A DNA stretch of 13,590 nt from assembly GCA_036939975.1 (NCBI GenBank), contig JALLPB010000689.1:1-13590 (forward strand), written 5' to 3'. The stretch's first letter is position 1, and every line of letters starts with the position of its first letter. This DNA is from Cyclostephanos tholiformis. Its lineage: Eukaryota; Bacillariophyta; Thalassiosirophyceae; Thalassiosirales; Thalassiosiraceae. The position numbers were made by a program, and so were the translations under genes. This document shows, one piece after another, positions 9,012-13,590 of the stretch. Under the pieces are notes generated by a model. It was given only the letters and a program-made list of their open reading frames with translations. It did no database searches and was not told the DNA's origin.

Positions 9012-9340
9012 AAAGTGAGGCGCATTGATCACTCACATTAGGTCACATCCAACCATCTATGAATGTGCCGGTTTGCCTCGCGCCAGATTGATAATTGATG
9101 AGAAAGAATTGCTGGGAAGGAACGGTGCATCATCACACCACCATCGAAGTGCTTTTTTCATCGAGGAGGACTCTCCGCTCCGAACAAAGAGATAGATAGG
9201 AACCACCTTCTCACTTCGGCGATGAGAAGAACCCGCCACAAAATATCTTGAGCGTCGACGACGCGGGAATCTGACGGCCAAATGTTTTTCTCAAATCTCG
9301 GCGAGCTAGGTAGCAACACTACGAACTATTGTGGCTTTTG
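9012..9340. promoter_or_regulatory. Probable promoter and 5'UTR of gene C
   Basis: No gene is supported. An open frame on the - strand (9057-9281) has no ATG at its beginning and no recognisable product. The region lies directly upstream of gene C and has intermediate GC content, grading into AT-rich repeat DNA after about 9300. No TATA box or other known motif stands out. Confidence 0.35.
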
Positions 9341-9390
9341 TACCTAGGTATTCTAAGGTAAAGTACCTTTAAAATAAATTATTTTACCTT
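9341..9390. repeat. Cluster of short palindromes
   Basis: TACCTAGGTA (9341-9350) is a perfect 10-bp palindrome. AAGGTAAA (9355-9362) pairs with TTTACCTT (9383-9390). AAAGTACCTTT lies inside this interval and is itself nearly palindromic. The cluster abuts the foldback repeats that begin at 9394, and may be part of a decayed non-autonomous element or simply AT-rich chance structure. Confidence 0.4.
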
Positions 9391-9393
9391 ATA

Positions 9394-9413
9394 TGCCAGG
9401 GCATAAGCAACAC
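9394..9413. repeat. Isolated copy of the GGGCATAAGCAACAC terminal motif
   Basis: TGCCAGGGCATAAGCAACAC reproduces the end motif of the foldback element at 9671-9782. It is inverted relative to the copy at 9671-9685, sharing 15 or more identical bases. Together they could be the two ends of a small element of about 290 bp (9395-9687). No clear target-site duplication is visible. Confidence 0.65.
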
Positions 9414-9670
9414 AAGAACACAGCAAAGTGGGATGGTCTAAAAAAATGGCCAACTGTGTTTTCTAGCCAACTCCATCCTGGCCATGTCATTTTACGTTCG
9501 GAAATAGGGCTGGGGTAAGAAGTTTCATGAGCACATTTTTGCGCTGAATCCAATGGTTGCATCGAGGGTTTCCAAAACTGATCGCGTCGTGCTGCTATTT
9601 AATTTGTACTGTTTTTAATTTTCTGACTAATTTAGATAGTTTTGGTTAGACTATTGGCTTTTTTAGTTAG

Positions 9671-9782
9671 TGTTGCTTATGCCCCAGCATTGCTTATGCC
9701 CCGGCAAAAATGGTAATTAAATGAAAGGGTTGCTACCGTTTTTTGCCAGGGCATAGTAAGCAATGCCGGGGCATAAGCAACA
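9671..9782. mobile_element. Foldback/MITE-like element with about 40-bp inverted arms
   Basis: The left arm (9671-9710) and right arm (9740-9782) are near-perfect inverted complements. They differ by two substitutions and a 3-nt insertion in the right arm. Each arm carries the unit GGGGCATAAGCAA (or close to it) twice in tandem, so the motif occurs four times here. The loop is about 29 nt. There is no coding capacity. The ends begin TGTTGCTTATGCCCC and end GGGGCATAAGCAACA. A pogo-type transposase relic lies about 0.9 kb away and could in principle have mobilised such elements, but that link is not shown. No target-site duplication was seen. Confidence 0.75.
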
Positions 9783-9937
9783 GACAGGAATTTTTCTTGA
9801 AATCTAAGGTAATTAGCCAGTTCTATGTATAACCTAGACAGAGCAGCATCCTTTTCTCCTTTATTTCTACATGTAGACCTTGGTAGGATGCCAGAAACTT
9901 TCTTGAGGCCACAACCACACACAACTGGCCACCATGA

Positions 9938-10591
9938 ACTCCTCCTGTCACAACCTCTGGCACCTATGCCAAAAATACGTGGGCGACAGTGGAGTGCAAG
10001 AAGTGCGGTGCCATCATCAGTTCAAAGCGCCCAGTGTCACCTGTTCCTGCCTCCGTTGCTGTGGTGTCAAAGCCAAGCAAGTTGGCAAGGAAGACAGCCA
10101 TCGCAAAGAAGCCTCCCCCCCAAGACCCGCCTCCCCCTGTACATCCGTCTGGCATCATTGTCAACATTGTTGGGACAAACAGGGGTTATCACGGGCGCCG
10201 CTGCAAGGAGCATGATGTCTGTGGCTTGGCAGTCCTTGCGGAGGATGTCCTCAACTGCATTCACAAGGAGCAGATCCTTGTCCCTGACAATATTGCAGGA
10301 AAGGGAAAGATGAAGGAGCAGATGGTGCTCACCATCAACTGGGTGTCAGACGGCATCGACCACTGTCACGTCAGCTTCCTCCCTCAGGCATACATTGCAC
10401 AGAGGAGGCTTTGGGATGGTGTTCTCTGCCTGGTGGTGTCCATTGACTCACTGAAGGACCCCTGCACATATGTCCACAGGAAGTGTCACCGCTACTGTGG
10501 TTATGCTCATGTTGCTGTGGTCTCCAACATTCCTGTTGGCATGAAAGAGATCACCAAAAGATTAGTAATAGGAGATGATGACAAAAATTAA
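9938..10591 (+). pseudogene. Probable mobile-element ORF of unknown function with Cys/His motifs
   Basis: The frame is open from 9938 (after a TGA at 9935) to a TAA at 10589-10591, about 217 codons. There is no ATG near its beginning: the apparent Met at 9989 is GTG, and the coding-like sequence continues upstream of it (NTWATVECKKCGAIISSKRP). It is therefore probably truncated or disabled at the 5' end. Parts: a CxxC motif (ECKKCG), a Lys/Pro-rich linker (KTAIAKKPPPQDPPPPVHPSG), then a globular part (GRRCKEHDVCGLAVLAEDV, INWVSDGIDHCHVSFLPQ, RKCHRYCGYAHVAVVSNIP) with several Cys and His that could bind a metal. I have an impression of similar proteins scattered in diatom genomes, but cannot name the family. 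It ends 41 bp from the oppositely oriented pogo-type transposase and shares its low CpG, so it may be a second gene of that element or a separate one. Confidence 0.5.
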
Positions 10592-10632
10592 TTGGATGAA
10601 TTTATTTTATTCATAATTATGTAATCCCCCCC

Positions 10633-11740
10633 CTATGCCTCCCCCTCATCACTTCCCCCTTCGTCTCCATCTTTGTTCCTGTCCTCTTCATCATCGCTGC
10701 CAAACAGCAAGTCATCCCATTCATACTCGTCATTGTTCTCATTGCCATCATCACCGTCATCAACATCATCATCAACCTTGCCATCACCCTCAACAATGTT
10801 GTCTAGGTCAACCAAACCCAGGAACCATTCAAAGCCCATCTTCCTCCATGAGCTCCTCAAGATTCACATCCCCACCATATCCCAAAAAACAGCTGCCATC
10901 CACTTACTCACCTCCTCGTGCATCCCATTTTGCACTTCAATTGTTGCATTGATCAAGTCCATCATCCACTCCTCTCACAACCTATGGCAGCGCACCTTGA
11001 ATGATCAGTTGATGCCAATGTCAAGGGGCTGGCACACTCCCGTGCAGCCACCGGCCACCGGTGATGTGGATGATGTGCATGCCCATCTGCTCCACCTTTG
11101 ATAAGACTGATGCCATCATGTGGCATTGGTACAAGTCAAGAAGGAGGATGGGCTGAACATCTTTGGGCAGTGGGTTTGCTGCAAGGTACGCGGCCAGCAC
11201 CTCAACAGCCCATATGAGCATACACCGCTCGTCCATCCATGCAGCATCCTGGAATGCATAGATGGATGTTGGGTTGAGGGTTGGCAGCTCACAGCACACA
11301 ATAAAGCCATCCTTCTTACCTTTGAAAATTATAAAATCATCACCGGCTGCAGTCACGGTGAGTGCCACCATTGCCCTCTTCGTCTGGCTTGATGTCTTGC
11401 AGACATGGATGGTTTTCTTACCCCTCTTCCTCAACGAATGGTACAAGAAGTTGAGGGGCGTCTGGTCCATGTTAAATATCCAGCGCCGGTCACAATGGGG
11501 ACCAAGAAGGATTGGACAGACCTCCTCTAAAAATGAGCGAGCATCCTTGTAAACCTTGGCCGGCATGTGCATTGCCTCATTTGTTGCATGGCGGTAGACA
11601 TAGTCATGCTTCTTCATGATGCAAGCAATGGCCTTGAGCTTTGCATTGAAGGACTTGCCACCAGATGTTGCTCGGAGCAATGCCTACACCTTGAACAAGA
11701 CCAATGTGTGCTTCACACTGATCCCCTGCTGAGGAAATGA
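10633..11740 (-). pseudogene. Decayed pogo-type (CENP-B/jerky-like, DDE_1) transposase
   Basis: Relic of a Tc1/mariner-superfamily pogo-type transposase. Read on the - strand it starts near 11740 (PQQGISVKHTLVLFKV, then TAG at 11684-11686). It continues open as LRATSGGKSFNAKLKAIACIM through the catalytic core: FNMDQTPLNF (Asp codon 11465-11467) and ILLLDLYQCHMMASV (Asp codon 11135-11137). After a frameshift near 11050, CQPLDIGIN carries the third Asp (11020-11022). The C-terminal part (EEWMMDLINATIEVQ, SKWMAAVFWDM, SSWRKMGFEWFLG) is broken by TGA at 11005, 10975 and 10864. It ends in a long Asp/Glu-rich tail (DDVDDGDDGNENNDEYEWDD) with a TAG at 10633-10635. The N-terminal helix-turn-helix DNA-binding part is mostly missing. 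All three acidic residues survive, but the gene is inactive. Confidence 0.82.
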
Positions 11741-11747
11741 TTAAAAC

Positions 11748-12829
11748 GTGGGTTTTCTACTAGCTAGTCAAGTGTTATATTTTTTTGGACTAACCCCAAA
11801 CAGGAGTGATTGGGTTGATGATATTGCACCAGATATTGATGACTACATTGAATGCATGGAGGACTCAGACCCTAGCAAATTAGTCAAGACAATCAATGAC
11901 CTTTTATTCATCAAGATGTTGCATAAAACTACCTTCAACACAAGAGGATGCACCTTAGCAAATGTCAGCACTGGAACTTGGGTTACTCATGTGCACTTTC
12001 AAATTCCTTTCCTGGTATTAACTTGGTTGTGACAACTACAGCGGTACTTCTTACGTGATGAAACATGCACATGGAACACCCAGGGAAGATACACACCCAC
12101 TACAAAACCAACCACAGACGACACAAATAAACCACTTACCATGGTATACTTCACTAAACCGGGTGCAAAAAGGACTAAAAAGATGACATGTTTCACAGAT
12201 ATTATGCCACAGGAAAGACATGGTATGAAAAGTGAAAACATCGTAATTATTTTGTTGGAAGAATGGGCTATGATTTTATTCAAACCTGCTGTGCCAAAGA
12301 GGCTAGAACAGGCAATGGAGTCCGACTCTGAAACAAAAATGAGATTTGAGCAAATGATTCAGAAATGTAATGACTGGGGTTATGAGTTCCACTCTGATTT
12401 CGCAAAGGATTTTACTATAAAGAGAGGAAAGCAACAACAAATGAGTCAACACATACAACAACCTTTGATTACATGGGCAATACCAATACAGATATTCACT
12501 ATCTCTTGGTTACACACTTGGAAAACATACAAAAATATGCTGACAAATTGGAAACTAAACAAAAAATTACAAAGGAACAGAACAAGCTCATCCTATCAGC
12601 CAAAGGAGCTGACTCAGCTTATATAGCTTTGAAAAACCAAATTGAGGACAATTTGACCAAAGAAGACTTCATGAATTTGAAAAAAATGGCTTTGCGCTTA
12701 CCTCTAAATGTTCTAGAAATGCAGGTGGAGATAATAACATATGCTTGTCATGGTCCGCTCATCAATATCATTTTGTGCATTGACCATCGGGCTCATCTTG
12801 GTTGTTGTGTTGAGTCAAAAAAAGTTTGA
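11748..12829 (+). pseudogene. AT-rich broken ORF of unknown origin
   Basis: One frame reads 11748-12626 with a single TGA at 12030-12032. The sequence on both sides looks protein-like (NRSDWVDDIAPDIDDYIE; then RYFLRDETCTWNTQGRY and TKPGAKRTKKMTCFTDIMPQ). Near 12425-12445 the plausible reading moves to another frame, which continues FDYMGNTNTDIHYLLVTHLE. It then runs into a Lys/Gln/Glu-rich helical stretch (ENIQKYADKLETKQKITKEQ; ALKNQIEDNLTKEDFMNLKK) and fades after about 12725; the frame closes at 12827-12829. The joined reading would be roughly 330 residues, acidic at the front and coiled-coil-like at the back. No family is recognised. A gag-like or other structural protein of a mobile element is possible, as is a decayed host gene. 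Its base composition is more AT-rich than the transposase relics on either side. Confidence 0.4.
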
Positions 12830-12902
12830 CTGCATCAGGCCGTTTCTAAGGAAGGAATTTGTAAATACTATACGGGAAATTCAGTGAGGCCTCATTTTCA
12901 CC

Positions 12903-13590
12903 ATGGTCCAAAGTTCTCTCCCCACAGGCATGGGCGCCGTAGGCTCCACCAAGGCACAATTCTTCCACCCTATTTCGAAAATTAGGGAAAAATGGCCACA
13001 GGACAATAAGCGGCAGCTGGAGAATGTGCTCGTCATTGGCAAGGGCATGAGGATCATCAACAAAAGGAACCAGTGGTGTTACCTCGTGCACATCCCCAAG
13101 ATCAACAATGGCAGTGTGTTCCACATTGTTAAGTTTAACTTCACAGTGACCTTGCTCCCAAAGTGCCATTTCCAGGTGAGCTCAATCGTGAACCCCATTT
13201 GCATCAAAATAGCCAACTGGCTGCTACTGTGGCCTGTGAAATCAATCCTTTCTGGGCTGCTGGTTGTGATGTTGTTCCAAACATTGGTGAGTTGGGAGAC
13301 AAACTCAATGATCTCCAGCACCAAGGAATTGAGGTCAATGACAACAACAAAGCAGCCCTGAAAACACCAAACCTACCGTGGTGTTTCCAGGGAATGGGCG
13401 GTCCGAAAAGCCCACAATGTACCCTAGGTGAATGGCAAACATCAATAATGCCAAAGGTAAGTTCAACTCTCATCATTTGGAAGACATTGCCGAGATGAAC
13501 AAGTTGGAGTTGGACATCTTCCGGATGTGTTTCCCTGACATGAGCCCAAAAGTTCACTGTAACTTGTGTAACCATTGTTACACTTTAGGC
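12903..13590 (+). pseudogene. N-terminal part of a second piggyBac-like transposase (copy 2), cut by window end
   Basis: Three overlapping frames together resemble the N-terminal region of the same piggyBac-like family as copy 1. The first runs from 12903 (REKWPQDNKRQLENVLVIGK, WCYLVHIPKINNGSVFHIVK). Near 13160 it moves to a second frame (NIGELGDKLNDLQHQGIEVN, then DNNKAAL). Near 13360 it moves to a third (NTKPTVVFPGNGRSEKPTMY, TGA at 13429-13431, then HHLEDIAEMNKLELDIFRMC). The acidic segment QGIEVNDNN matches KDFEVDDDNDPSPENIP of copy 1 (about 1168-1218), which supports their common origin. The FRMCFPDM block has no counterpart in copy 1, where that part seems deleted. The catalytic domain would lie to the right of the window. 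At least two frameshifts and one nonsense codon make it inactive as seen. Confidence 0.65.

Noticed and set aside
9057..9281. Small - strand ORF upstream of gene C, possibly a first exon
   Set aside because: It has no ATG at its beginning (the codon is TTG), no clear splice sites joining it to gene C, and no recognisable product.
706..11763. Shared 13-bp word GGTTTTCTACTAG at 706-718 and 11751-11763
   Set aside because: About one match of this length is expected by chance in a window of this size, and the flanking bases do not extend the match.
773..13590. TGA recoded as tryptophan in the nuclear code
   Set aside because: TGA bias is confined to decayed elements that also carry frameshifts. 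Genes A and B have no internal TGA and use TGG for Trp, and gene C plausibly ends at TGA. Deamination explains the pattern more simply.

Overview
The window looks like nuclear DNA of a stramenopile alga, most likely a diatom. That is an inference from three things: intron-free eukaryotic genes with N-terminal targeting-like leaders, a DUF819 membrane protein, and relics of piggyBac-like and pogo-like transposases of the kind I associate with diatom genomes. No bacterial features (Shine-Dalgarno sites, operons, CRISPR) are seen, and no tRNA or rRNA was found.

Layout: (1) 1-772, AT-rich sequence with no supportable gene and one hairpin. (2) 773-2766 (+), a decayed piggyBac-family transposase whose whole catalytic core can still be read, interrupted by TGA codons and frameshifts. 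(3) 2767-3093, AT-rich spacer and probable 5' region of gene A. (4) 3094-9011, a GC- and CpG-rich island with three intact genes: gene A (+, 662 aa, multi-pass membrane protein, unknown family), gene B (+, 581 aa, DUF819 family) and gene C (-, about 622 aa, unknown protein with a proline-punctuated hydrophobic segment near its C-terminus). A and B are in tandem; B and C converge with 96 bp between them. (5) 9012-9340, probable 5' region of gene C. (6) 9341-9790, AT-rich sequence with a foldback element and further copies of its terminal motif. (7) 9791-13590, a pile-up of broken mobile-element genes: an unknown ORF with Cys/His motifs (+), a pogo/CENP-B-type DDE transposase (-) convergent with it, an AT-rich broken ORF of unknown origin (+), and the N-terminal part of a second piggyBac-like transposase (+) that runs off the window.

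A, B and C are three separate genes with no evident shared pathway; two are membrane proteins and the third may bind membranes. The two most unusual signals are sequence-level. CpG density falls abruptly at both borders of the gene island. Of 15 stop codons that interrupt the mobile-element reading frames, 14 are TGA and one is TAG, which fits CpG deamination of methylated transposons. I did not find a convincing new multi-gene system.
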